A DNA stretch of 64,000 bases from DASXIF01 sp036498145 (GTDB lineage Bacteria > Actinomycetota > Actinomycetes > Mycobacteriales > Jatrophihabitantaceae): positions 744,001 to 808,000 of the forward strand of contig CAVPSV010000002.1 of NCBI GenBank assembly GCA_963708625.1. Reading direction: 5' to 3'. The position numbers and the translations under genes were made by a program. Under the pieces are notes generated by a model. That model had not been told where the DNA came from. It ran no database searches and worked only from the letters and a program-made list of their open reading frames with translations. Shown here one piece after another: positions 20,504 through 27,888 of the stretch. Within the stretch, counting starts at the first letter, position 1; every line of letters starts with the position of its first letter.

Positions 20504-21151
20504 GTTGAGCCCGCCCGGACCCGGTGCCGTGAGCTTGGCCGTGAACGCGCGCACCAGCGGCAGGCCGACCGCCCGATAGATCGTCTCCATCCGATCGACC
20601 TCGAACCCGGCGCGGCGCAGCACCTCGGTCATCGCCTTCGGCGTGCGTGCCCGCCCAGCCTCGTGACTGCCGGACAGCCAGGCAGCGCACAGGTCCGCCA
20701 GCACGAACAGGCCGTCCGGGTGCAGCACCCGAGCCACCTCGTCCACCCCGCGCTGCTGGTCAACCCAGTGGTCGAACGAGCTGGTGCTGACAACCAGGTC
20801 GAAGTGTCCGTCGGCGAAGGGCAACTGCTCCGCGTTAGCCTGGATGAACTGCTCCACCCCCTCGGCGCGTTCCCGGGCCAGCCGGACCATCTCGACAGCC
20901 GGGTCGACCCCGATCAGCTCCAGCACGTTCGGCAGCCGAGCGTTCATCTGGCGCAGCAGCGCGCCGGTGCCACAGCCGACATCGAGCACGCGAAGCGGAA
21001 CCTGGATCGCGCTCAGCGCGACATCCGCGCAGCGGTTCACGATGACGTTGTGCCATATCGCGCGCGGACCTGACTCGTAGTCCTGCGCCCGCTCGTTGAA
21101 GTCTGTCCGGCCGTCACGCGCCTTACCGGCCGGCGTCGCCTCAGTTGCCAT
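20501..21151 (-). CDS. class I SAM-dependent methyltransferase
   Basis: This 216-aa Methyltransf_11-type enzyme has motif I VLDVGCGTGALLRQM, motif II LIGVDPAVEMV, an acidic NAEQLPFADGHFDLVVSTSSFDHW (motif IV) and EVARVLHPDGLFVLAD. The substrate is not evident. The ATG 21151 overlaps the aroQ 3' end by 11 bases; an upstream ATG at 21160 is possible. Its position between aroQ and efp, where pepQ is common in relatives, suggests co-expression with shikimate genes, but no link to aromatic metabolism is shown. Confidence 0.85.
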   Translation of the reverse strand: MATEATPAGKARDGRTDFNERAQDYESGPRAIWHNVIVNRCADVALSAIQVPLRVLDVGCGTGALLRQMNARLPNVLELIGVDPAVEMVRLARERAEGVEQFIQANAEQLPFADGHFDLVVSTSSFDHWVDQQRGVDEVARVLHPDGLFVLADLCAAWLSGSHEAGRARTPKAMTEVLRRAGFEVDRMETIYRAVGLPLVRAFTAKLTAPGPGGLN

Positions 21152-21614
21152 GACCGACATCACCGCCGCCGCCCTCGGCGTCGAGCCTGGAGGAGATCCA
21201 CGACAGCGCCAACACGTACCCGTCCACGCCCAGCCCGACGATGACACCGTCCGCGTGCGCGGAGACGTAGCTGTGCCGCCGGAACTCCTCGCGCCGGTGC
21301 ACGTTGCTGATGTGAACCTCGACCAGTGCCGCGGTGCGCATGGCACAGGCGTCGCCGAGGGCGACGGAGGTGTGCGTCAGCGCGCCTGCGTTCAGCACGA
21401 CGGGGGTCCCGTCGTCGGCCGCGGTATGCAGCCAGCCGAGCAGTTCGCCCTCGTGTTCGGTCTGCCGAACCTCGACATCGAGGCCGAGTTCTGCGCCACC
21501 GCCGACGCACAGCGCCGCCAGCTCGGCGTAGCTGGTGCTGCCGTACACATCCGGTTCGCGCGTGCCCAGCCGCCCCAGGTTCGGTCCGTTGAGGACGAGC
21601 ACCCGCCGGGTCAT
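21141..21614 (-). CDS. aroQ: 3-dehydroquinate dehydratase, type II
   Basis: This 157-aa dodecameric enzyme makes 3-dehydroshikimate. The signature NGPNLGRLGTREPDVYG (residues 9-25) holds the catalytic Tyr, NAGALTHTSVAL binds substrate and EVHISNVHRREEFRRHS carries the catalytic His. The ATG 21614 overlaps the stop of a 20-codon mini-ORF (ATGA), which in turn overlaps aroB. Translation is therefore probably coupled through the whole aro operon. Confidence 0.96.
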   Translation of the reverse strand: MTRRVLVLNGPNLGRLGTREPDVYGSTSYAELAALCVGGGAELGLDVEVRQTEHEGELLGWLHTAADDGTPVVLNAGALTHTSVALGDACAMRTAALVEVHISNVHRREEFRRHSYVSAHADGVIVGLGVDGYVLALSWISSRLDAEGGGGDVGHGN

Positions 21615-21673
21615 CGCGGCTGCGCCGCGGTGGTCATGTGGACGTGGTCATGCGGCTCCGCCGCCGTGGTCAT
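21611..21673 (-). CDS. 20-aa mini-ORF bridging aroB and aroQ
   Basis: This frame is too short for normal gene finding. Its ATG (21673-21671) overlaps the aroB stop as ATGA, and its TGA (21613-21611) overlaps the aroQ ATG as ATGA. The peptide carries MTTAAEP at the start and MTTAAQP near the end, with a His-rich centre (HDHVH). No Shine-Dalgarno is needed if ribosomes re-initiate at each overlap. It may carry terminating ribosomes across the 55-base gap so that aroQ is translated, or it may encode a functional micropeptide. Expression is inferred only from the double overlap. Confidence 0.45.
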   Translation of the reverse strand: MTTAAEPHDHVHMTTAAQPR

Positions 21674-22746
21674 TGCGCAACCTCCTCGTACGCCGCTGCC
21701 AGGAGCGCGGGGTCGGGGTCCTCGGCCACCCCCGGTTCGGCAAGCCCGTCCAGCACGATGAACCGCAGCCGGTTGCCACGCGCCTTCTTGTCGATGCGCA
21801 TGACGTCGAGCAGGCGGCCCAGTGCGTCCGCACGGTAGCGCGTCGGCAGGCCGACGGCGCCGAGGATCGCGGCGTGCCGGTCGGCGGTTGCCGGATCGAG
21901 ACGTTGCAGCTGACGGCCGAGCGCCGCCGCGAAAACCAGGCCGACCGAGACCGCGTCACCATGGCGCCAGCGGTAGTCCTCCAGCCGCTCCACCGCATGG
22001 CCGAGGGTGTGTCCGTAGTTGAGGATCTCCCGCGGGCCGCTTTCGGTGAGGTCGCGGGACACGACGTCCGCCTTGACCTGCACCGAACGAGCCACCAGTT
22101 CCTGCTCCGCCGGGTTGCCGGGGCGGGTGGCGGCGACCGGATCGGCCTCGACGAGTTCGAGGATGCGCGGGTCGGCGATGAAGCCGCACTTGACCACCTC
22201 GGCCAGCCCGGCCCGGTAGTCCGCGACGGGCAGCGTGCGCAACAGCGAAAGGTCGCACACCACGCCGGCGGGCGGATGGAAAGCCCCGACGAGGTTCTTG
22301 CCGTGATGGGTATTGATGCCGGTCTTGCCGCCCACCGCGGCGTCGACCATGCCGGCCAAAGTGGTCGGCAGGTGCACGACCCGCACGCCACGCAGCCAGG
22401 CCGCGGCCACCCAACCGGCCAGGTCGGTGGTGGCGCCGCCGCCCACCCCGACGATCGCGTCGGTGCGGGTGAAGCCGAGTTCACCGAGCCGGTTCCAGCA
22501 GTCGCCGGCGACGGCGAGCGTCTTGGCCTGTTCGCCCTCCGGCACGTCCAGCAGCGAGGTTTGGTAGCCGGCTCTGACGAGGTGATCGCGGACGCCCTGC
22601 GCGACAGCGGTCAGCACCGGCGGGTACAGCACAGCCACGCGGCTGGCGCGGTCCAACAGCGGCGCCAGTTCACCGGCGACACCAGAGCCGATCAGCACGT
22701 CATACGGCTGCGGTCCGTCGACGGTAATGCGAATCGCGTCACTCAT
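21670..22746 (-). CDS. aroB: 3-dehydroquinate synthase
   Basis: This 358-aa NAD- and metal-dependent enzyme cyclises DAHP to dehydroquinate. GVGGGATTDLAGWVAAAWLRG binds NAD, LPTTLAGMVDAAVGGKTGIN is the family signature, and NYGHTLGHAVE and RHGDAVSVG supply metal ligands. The ATG 22746 overlaps the aroK stop (ATGA), which fixes the start despite an open frame to 23457. It is the third gene of aroC-aroK-aroB-aroQ. Confidence 0.96.
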   Translation of the reverse strand: MSDAIRITVDGPQPYDVLIGSGVAGELAPLLDRASRVAVLYPPVLTAVAQGVRDHLVRAGYQTSLLDVPEGEQAKTLAVAGDCWNRLGELGFTRTDAIVGVGGGATTDLAGWVAAAWLRGVRVVHLPTTLAGMVDAAVGGKTGINTHHGKNLVGAFHPPAGVVCDLSLLRTLPVADYRAGLAEVVKCGFIADPRILELVEADPVAATRPGNPAEQELVARSVQVKADVVSRDLTESGPREILNYGHTLGHAVERLEDYRWRHGDAVSVGLVFAAALGRQLQRLDPATADRHAAILGAVGLPTRYRADALGRLLDVMRIDKKARGNRLRFIVLDGLAEPGVAEDPDPALLAAAYEEVAQ

Positions 22747-23267
22747 TGCGCCGCTGCCTGCGGCCGCAACTGCGCGGCGATCTGCGCCGCCACCTGGCCC
22801 GGGGTGCGCCGGTCGGTCAGCACCGTCCAGGTCGCGCACCGGGCATAGTCGGCCTCGCGGTCGGCCGCCAGCTCGGCCAGTCGGGTCTGCGGGTCGGCGC
22901 TGAGCAGCGGCCGGTGCTGCCCGTCCCCGACTCGGGCAAGCAGGGTCGGCACGCTCGCCTGCAACAACACCACCGGCACGCGCGCGTCGGCCAACGCACC
23001 CCGGACGCCGGCATCGGTGACTGCGCCGCCACCGAGAGCCAGCACGCCGGTGAAGTCGACCAGAGCGGCGCGGATGACGCCGGCCTCCAGCTCCCGAAAC
23101 GCCGCCTCGCCCGCCTCGGCGAAGATCTCCGAAACGCTGCGCCCGGCCTGCCGCTCGACGAGCGTGTCGCTGTCCGCGAACGGCACGCCGAGAGTCCGGG
23201 CCAGGCGCCGGCCGGTCGTGCTCTTGCCGGTGCCGGGCATGCCGACCAGCACCACGCGCGGACTCAC
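22743..23267 (-). CDS. aroK: shikimate kinase
   Basis: This 174-aa P-loop kinase makes shikimate 3-phosphate. Walker A is GMPGTGKST (about 9-17), DSDTLVERQAGRSVSEIF and FRELEAGVI bind shikimate, and GGGAVTDAGVR is the Walker B-like segment. RPLL in the lid is present. The GTG 23267 overlaps the aroC stop (GTGA). Confidence 0.96.
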   Translation of the reverse strand: MSPRVVLVGMPGTGKSTTGRRLARTLGVPFADSDTLVERQAGRSVSEIFAEAGEAAFRELEAGVIRAALVDFTGVLALGGGAVTDAGVRGALADARVPVVLLQASVPTLLARVGDGQHRPLLSADPQTRLAELAADREADYARCATWTVLTDRRTPGQVAAQIAAQLRPQAAAQ

Positions 23268-24454
23268 GCGCCCAGGCCTCGGTCATCAAGGCGCCGCAGG
23301 TACGCCTGCGCGTTACGGCGGGTCTCCGCGACCGAGTCGCCGCCGAACTTCTCCAGTACGGCGTCGGCGAGAACGAGGGCCACCATCGCTTCGGCGACCA
23401 CGCCCGCGGCCGGCACTGCACATACGTCCGAGCGCTGGTTGATCGCGACGGCCTCATCGCCGGTCGCCGTGTCGACGGTGCGCAGGGCGCGCGGCACGGT
23501 GGAGATCGGTTTCATGGCGGCGCGGACCCGCAGCACCTCACCGGTGCTCATGCCGCCCTCGGTCCCCCCGGAGCGACCGGACAACCGCCTGATCACGCCG
23601 TCGTCGCTGACGATCTCGTCGTGTGCCTGGGAGCCGCGCACGCTCGCCAACTCGAAGCCGTCGCCGACCTCGACACCCTTGATCGCCTGGATGCTCATCA
23701 GCGCGCCGGCCAGTCGGGAATCCAGGCGCCGATCGCCCTGGACGTGGCTGCCCAGCCCCGGCGGCAGCCCGTAGGCAAGCACCTCCACCACGCCGCCCAG
23801 CGTGTCGCCGGCCCGCTTGGTGGCGTCGATCTCGGCGATCATCGCGGCCGAGGCCGCCGGGTCGAGACAGCGCACCGGGCTGCCGTCGACCTGTGCCGCG
23901 TCGGCCGGCTCCGGCACCACACCGCGCGGCGCCCGTACCGTGCCGATGGCCACCACGTGGCTGACGATGTCCACGCCGAGGGCCTGGTTCAGGAAGGCCC
24001 GCGCAATCGCACCGAGGGCGACCCGGGCGGCGGTCTCCCGGGCGCTGGCCCGTTCCAACACGGGCCGGGCGTCGTCCACGTCGTACTTCTGCATGCCGGC
24101 CAGGTCGGCGTGGCCGGGTCGCGGACGCGTCAGCGGGGCATTGCGGGCCTGGGCAGCGAGCACCTCGGCATCCACCGGGTCGGCGGACATCACCGTCTCC
24201 CACTTGGGCCACTCGCTGTTGTCCACCCGCACGGCGATGGGTCCGCCCATGGTGCAGCCGTGCCGAACTCCCCCGGTCAGCTCGACGACGTCCTGCTCGA
24301 AGCTCATTCGCGCGCCGCGCCCGTACCCCAGCCGCAGGCGCGCCAGCTGGACCGCAACGTCGCCGGTGCTGACCCGTACTCCGGCAGGCAGTCCATCGAG
24401 CACGGCGACCAGCGCCGGCCCATGCGATTCACCCGCCGTCATCCACCGCAGCAC
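23264..24454 (-). CDS. aroC: chorismate synthase
   Basis: This 396-aa FMN-dependent enzyme makes chorismate from EPSP. All family signatures are present: GESHGPAL near the start, GYGRGARM, RPGHADLAGMQKYDVDDARPVLERASARETAARVA, and SGGTEGGMSTGE with RSDVCAVPA near the end. The start is the GTG 24454. It is first in the operon and divergent from the MobA-like gene, with 58 bases between the two starts. Confidence 0.97.
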   Translation of the reverse strand: MLRWMTAGESHGPALVAVLDGLPAGVRVSTGDVAVQLARLRLGYGRGARMSFEQDVVELTGGVRHGCTMGGPIAVRVDNSEWPKWETVMSADPVDAEVLAAQARNAPLTRPRPGHADLAGMQKYDVDDARPVLERASARETAARVALGAIARAFLNQALGVDIVSHVVAIGTVRAPRGVVPEPADAAQVDGSPVRCLDPAASAAMIAEIDATKRAGDTLGGVVEVLAYGLPPGLGSHVQGDRRLDSRLAGALMSIQAIKGVEVGDGFELASVRGSQAHDEIVSDDGVIRRLSGRSGGTEGGMSTGEVLRVRAAMKPISTVPRALRTVDTATGDEAVAINQRSDVCAVPAAGVVAEAMVALVLADAVLEKFGGDSVAETRRNAQAYLRRLDDRGLGA

Positions 24455-24500
24455 CGCTCCAGTCTCTCAGACCTCGGCGGTGCGACCGCGTTACCGGCGC

Positions 24501-24506
24501 TACGGT
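24501..24506 (+). promoter_or_regulatory. predicted -10 of leaderless MobA-like gene promoter
   Basis: TACGGT, six bases before the ATG at 24513, in the short divergent region shared with aroC. Confidence 0.45.
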
Positions 24507-24512
24507 CGAGGC

Positions 24513-25115
24513 ATGCCCGGTGCTGCCTTCGATGCGCTGATCCTGGCCGGCGTGGGCGCCGTTCGCCTCGGCGGCGTGGACAAGCCGGCGCTGCTGGTGG
24601 GCACCCGCACCCTGCTGCAACGCGTGCTCGACGCGGTCGAGGACGCGCGGCGCGTCGTCATCGTCGGCCCGCCGCGACCCGGGCTCGGGCGGACGGCGGA
24701 CCGCGCGCTGATGTGGCGGCAGGAGCAGCCACCCGGGGGTGGCCCGGTAGCGGCGCTGGCCGCGGGATTGTCCGCCACCGATGCCGATGTCGTGCTGCTG
24801 CTCGCGGCCGACCTGCCCTGGATCGGTGCGGCGGTGCCGGAGTTGGTGTCGGCACTGGCCACAGCGCCGACAGTGGCGGCCGCGGTGCTCACCGATGCCG
24901 GTGGGCGGCGCAACCATCTGGCCGCCGCATGGCGTCGGCACGCGCTCACCGGCGCCCTGGCCCGGATCGGGTCACCGGCCGGGGCCCCGGCGCGAGCGTT
25001 GTACGCCGACGTTGCGGTTGTTGAGGTCGATGATCCCGGCGGTGCGGCCGAGGACTGCGACACGTGGCCCGACGTGGCGCGCGCTCGCGCCCGAGCAGAG
25101 AGGGAGTTGCGGTGA
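24513..25115 (+). CDS. MobA-like NTP transferase (molybdenum cofactor)
   Basis: This 200-aa nucleotidyltransferase resembles MobA, which attaches GMP to molybdopterin. The N-terminal nucleotide loop reads LILAGVGAVRLGGVDKP, with the usual GG-x-S/A-x-R replaced by GVGAVR, so activity is less certain than in canonical MobA. AADLPWI supplies the metal-binding Asp. Genes nearby (DUF6457, fdhD) fit a formate dehydrogenase or molybdenum cofactor context. Its stop overlaps the next start (GTGA). Confidence 0.78.
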   Translation: MPGAAFDALILAGVGAVRLGGVDKPALLVGTRTLLQRVLDAVEDARRVVIVGPPRPGLGRTADRALMWRQEQPPGGGPVAALAAGLSATDADVVLLLAADLPWIGAAVPELVSALATAPTVAAAVLTDAGGRRNHLAAAWRRHALTGALARIGSPAGAPARALYADVAVVEVDDPGGAAEDCDTWPDVARARARAERELR

Positions 25116-25369
25116 GCCGAATCGAGGATTGGACCACCCGGCTGGCGCGGGAGCTGGGTGTCGACGCCGCCGCGGTCGATGTCGACCTGCTGCTGGCCGT
25201 CGCCCGCGACGCGGCCCACCAGGTAGCACGACCGGCGGCGCCGCTGACCACCTTCCTGGTCGGTCTGGCGGCCGGCCGAGCCGGCGGCGGGGCGGACGCG
25301 GTACGGCAGGCCGCGCAGACCGCCCAGCGGCTGGCCGCTACCGAACAGCCCGAGCCACCGCAGGCCTAG
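25112..25369 (+). CDS. DUF6457 domain protein
   Basis: This 85-aa small helical protein (starts VSRIEDWTTRLARELG) matches the DUF6457 proteins that often sit beside mobA-like and fdhD genes in actinobacteria. The VDLLLAVARDAAHQVARPAAPLTTFLVGLAAG segment is its core. Function is unknown; a role with molybdoenzyme assembly is inferred from neighbours only. The GTG overlaps the MobA-like stop. Its TAG is half of a CTAG palindrome that also forms the stop of the convergent amine oxidase gene. Confidence 0.78.
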   Translation: MSRIEDWTTRLARELGVDAAAVDVDLLLAVARDAAHQVARPAAPLTTFLVGLAAGRAGGGADAVRQAAQTAQRLAATEQPEPPQA

Positions 25370-26883
25370 AGCGCGGCAAGCGCCTCGGCCGCCGCGCGCT
25401 CGCCGGAGCGCACCGCGCCGTCCATGTAGCCCTGCCAGAAGTCCGAGGTCTCCGTGCCGGCCCAATGCAGCCGGCCCACCGGCGCCCGCAGCGCCGGCCC
25501 GTACGTGGTGAGCACGCCCGGGCCGAACAGCGCGGTCGGACCGCCCCGGCTCCACTGCTCGGTGCTCCAGTCCATGTCGAAGTACTCGGTCGGGGTCAGG
25601 AACCGGTTGTCCTTGAACACCGCTGCGTACTGATTGAGCACCGCGGTCCGGCGCTGGGCCGTCGTCTTCGGCGCATAGGTGGCGTGCTGGGTCCCGCCGA
25701 CGAAACCGGCGAGCACGCCAACGGAACCATCGGGCGGTGAGTTGTCGAACGCGTAGCCCACCGGACCGGTATTCGTGAGGAACTGGCCAGTCAGGTTGTT
25801 CGCCCGCCAGAACGGTGTCGAGTACACCGCCTCGACCTTCATCAGCGCGCCCATCGGCAGGCGCTGCAACAGCTGGGCACGTGCCGAGGGCAGCACCGGG
25901 TCGTAACCGATCTGCGCGGCCAGTGGCGGCGGCACCGCGACGATCACCTGTGCGGCGTTGACGGTCATCGCGTCGGAGCTGACCACGACACCGGTGTTGG
26001 TCTGCGAGATGGACCGAACCGGCGAGGAGAGCACCACGCGCGCGCCCAGGTCGGCTGCCACCCGTTCGGAAATGATCTGTGAGCCGCCGACGATGCGGCT
26101 CTGCTGCGCGCCACCGCGCACGTTGAACAAGCGCTCGAAGGTGCCGGCGTGCGTCTGGTCACCGGCCGCAGCGACATAGGCCACGGTGAACAGGAAGGAC
26201 ACGTCGCGCGGTTCGCCGCCGAAGAGCGCCTCGGCGAACGGCGACAGGATCTTCATGATCCCGTCGTGGTTCAGCGAGTTGTTCCGGACCCAGGTCTCCA
26301 GCGTCATCGCGTCCCACTGCGCGGCTTGCGGCGCGGTCCATGGCGCGGCCGGGTTCACCTTGGCCGCGATGGCGTCGATCCGCTGGGAAAGCGTCACGAT
26401 GTCCAGCACCAGCGCAGGATCCGGCGGGGCGGTGCCCAACACACCCTTGTCGCTGTACTTCAGGTACGTCGAGCCGTTCTGGTAGATGTCCTTTCCGGTG
26501 TCGTACTCGTCGAAGGTCCCCACGCCCACTGCGGTGGCCAGCGCCAGGATCCGGTCCTGCGTCGGCCCGACGAATTCGCCGCCTGCCTCGGCGATATGGC
26601 CGCCGCCGATGTCGTGGTTGAACGTGCGGCCGCCCACCCGATCGCGTGCCTCGAGCACGAGCACCGACCGGCCGGCCGCGACCAGTGCCCGGGCCGCGGT
26701 AAGCCCGGCCAGCCCGGCACCGACCACGGCGACGTCGACGGTCTGCGTCGGCGTGGGGGCCGCGCCCGCGCGCAATTCTCCGCCGGCCAATGCGGCCGCG
26801 GCCGCGGCGGCACTGCCGACCGCGCCGGCTAGGAAGGTGCGACGGCTCGGGGTGATGCGGGTGGCGGCGTGGCGAGCCGGCAT
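25366..26883 (-). CDS. Tat-exported flavin monoamine oxidase family protein
   Basis: This 505-aa FAD enzyme begins with a twin-arginine signal (SRRTFLAGAVGSAAAAAAALAGG), so it is folded in the cytosol and exported. The FAD motif is VAVVGAGLAGLTAARALVAAG (about 51-71), followed by RDRVGGRTFNHDIGG, and the C-terminal HWAGTETSDFWQGYMDGAVRSGERAA is the amine-oxidase flavin-binding end. Amines, amino acids or polyamines are likely substrates. An AGAACCTGTTCT palindrome 33 bases upstream (26916-26927) may be an operator. Confidence 0.9.
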   Translation of the reverse strand: MPARHAATRITPSRRTFLAGAVGSAAAAAAALAGGELRAGAAPTPTQTVDVAVVGAGLAGLTAARALVAAGRSVLVLEARDRVGGRTFNHDIGGGHIAEAGGEFVGPTQDRILALATAVGVGTFDEYDTGKDIYQNGSTYLKYSDKGVLGTAPPDPALVLDIVTLSQRIDAIAAKVNPAAPWTAPQAAQWDAMTLETWVRNNSLNHDGIMKILSPFAEALFGGEPRDVSFLFTVAYVAAAGDQTHAGTFERLFNVRGGAQQSRIVGGSQIISERVAADLGARVVLSSPVRSISQTNTGVVVSSDAMTVNAAQVIVAVPPPLAAQIGYDPVLPSARAQLLQRLPMGALMKVEAVYSTPFWRANNLTGQFLTNTGPVGYAFDNSPPDGSVGVLAGFVGGTQHATYAPKTTAQRRTAVLNQYAAVFKDNRFLTPTEYFDMDWSTEQWSRGGPTALFGPGVLTTYGPALRAPVGRLHWAGTETSDFWQGYMDGAVRSGERAAAEALAAL

Positions 26884-26915
26884 GGACGCTCCTGTCGACG
26901 GTGAGGGCAGGTATT

Positions 26916-26927
26916 AGAACCTGTTCT
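26916..26927. promoter_or_regulatory. 12-bp palindromic operator, KstR-like core
   Basis: AGAACCTGTTCT is a perfect inverted repeat lying between the amine oxidase start and its upstream region. With flanking T it fits TnnAACnnGTTnn, close to the mycobacterial KstR (TetR family) operator TnnAACnnGTTnnA, with the final A changed on one strand. A possible -10 (TAATAC) abuts it. The regulator is not in the window. Confidence 0.4.
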
Positions 26928-27034
26928 CTTCGACGACGATCTTGCCGGACTGTGCCGCCGGGCGCAGCCTGAGACGCTCAGAGGGCCGGCACCAATGGCG
27001 GTTGCCACCACACGCGTCGCGGCCTGCGGTCAGG

Positions 27035-27844
27035 TCAGGTCAGGTACTGCTCGCCCGCGTAGACGTTCATCCGCCCGCCGCGAACCATGCCCGCGAGCAA
27101 CATGTCGTACTCGCGGGCCAGGTCGACCGCCAGGCTCGACGGCGCGGAGACGGCGACGATGCCTGCGGCGCCCGCGGCCACGGCCTTCTGCACGATCTCG
27201 AACGAGACCCGACCGCTGACCACCAGCAACTGGTCGGTCGCCGGGATCAGCGCGGGGCTACGCGCGGACAGCAGCGCCCAGCCGAACACCTTGTCCACCG
27301 CGTTGTGCCGCCCTACGTCTTCCCGAACCACCGCCAGCGTGCCGTCCGGCGCGGCCAGGGCAGCGGCATGCACCGCGCCGGTGCGGGAGAAGGCGCGTTG
27401 CCGCGGCCGCATCGCCTCGGGCAGGCCGGCCACCACGTCGGACCGGACCTGCCAGCCGGTGCGGTGCGGTGCGGTGTGCGCGAGCATCGCCAGGTCGAGC
27501 ACGTCCGCACTGCACACCCCGCACGCCGCGGAGGTGAGGTAAGCGCGGGGCTGGGGCGGGCGGACCTGCGGCGCGAGCGTGATGTGCACGCGGTCCAGCT
27601 CGTCCTGCCAGCACTGGCGCAACCGCACCACGTCCTCGGCCGCGCGCACCCCGGACTCGACGAGCAACCACCCGGCGGTGAGTTCCAGATCGTGCCCGGG
27701 CGTGCGCATCAGCGTCGCGATCACGGTGCCGCCGAGCGAGAGCAACAGCGGCGCCTCGACGGCCAGGTCGTCCGGAACCCGGTGCGCCGTCGTTTCGCGC
27801 TCGGCGAGCCGGACGACCGAACGCCGTGTCGTCGTTCCCGCCAT
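27035..27844 (-). CDS. fdhD: formate dehydrogenase accessory sulfurtransferase FdhD
   Basis: This 269-aa protein transfers sulphur from a cysteine desulphurase to the molybdenum cofactor of formate dehydrogenase. The two persulphide cysteines are in SAACGVCSAD (Cys108, Cys111). REDVGRHNAVDKVFG, VVSGRVSFEIVQKA and VSAPSSLAVDLA are FdhD blocks. The ATG 27844 is chosen over the GTG 27859. It is divergent from the mycothiol formaldehyde dehydrogenase gene with only 44 bases between starts, so formaldehyde and formate oxidation may be co-regulated. No formate dehydrogenase structural gene lies in the window. Confidence 0.95.
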   Translation of the reverse strand: MAGTTTRRSVVRLAERETTAHRVPDDLAVEAPLLLSLGGTVIATLMRTPGHDLELTAGWLLVESGVRAAEDVVRLRQCWQDELDRVHITLAPQVRPPQPRAYLTSAACGVCSADVLDLAMLAHTAPHRTGWQVRSDVVAGLPEAMRPRQRAFSRTGAVHAAALAAPDGTLAVVREDVGRHNAVDKVFGWALLSARSPALIPATDQLLVVSGRVSFEIVQKAVAAGAAGIVAVSAPSSLAVDLAREYDMLLAGMVRGGRMNVYAGEQYLT

Positions 27845-27876
27845 GATCACCCCTGCCACCGGTGCTGCGCCGAGCC

Positions 27877-27882
27877 TACAGT
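27877..27882 (+). promoter_or_regulatory. predicted -10 of leaderless mycothiol dehydrogenase promoter
   Basis: TACAGT, six bases before the ATG at 27889, in the 44-base divergent region with fdhD. Confidence 0.45.
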
Positions 27883-27888
27883 CGTGCC

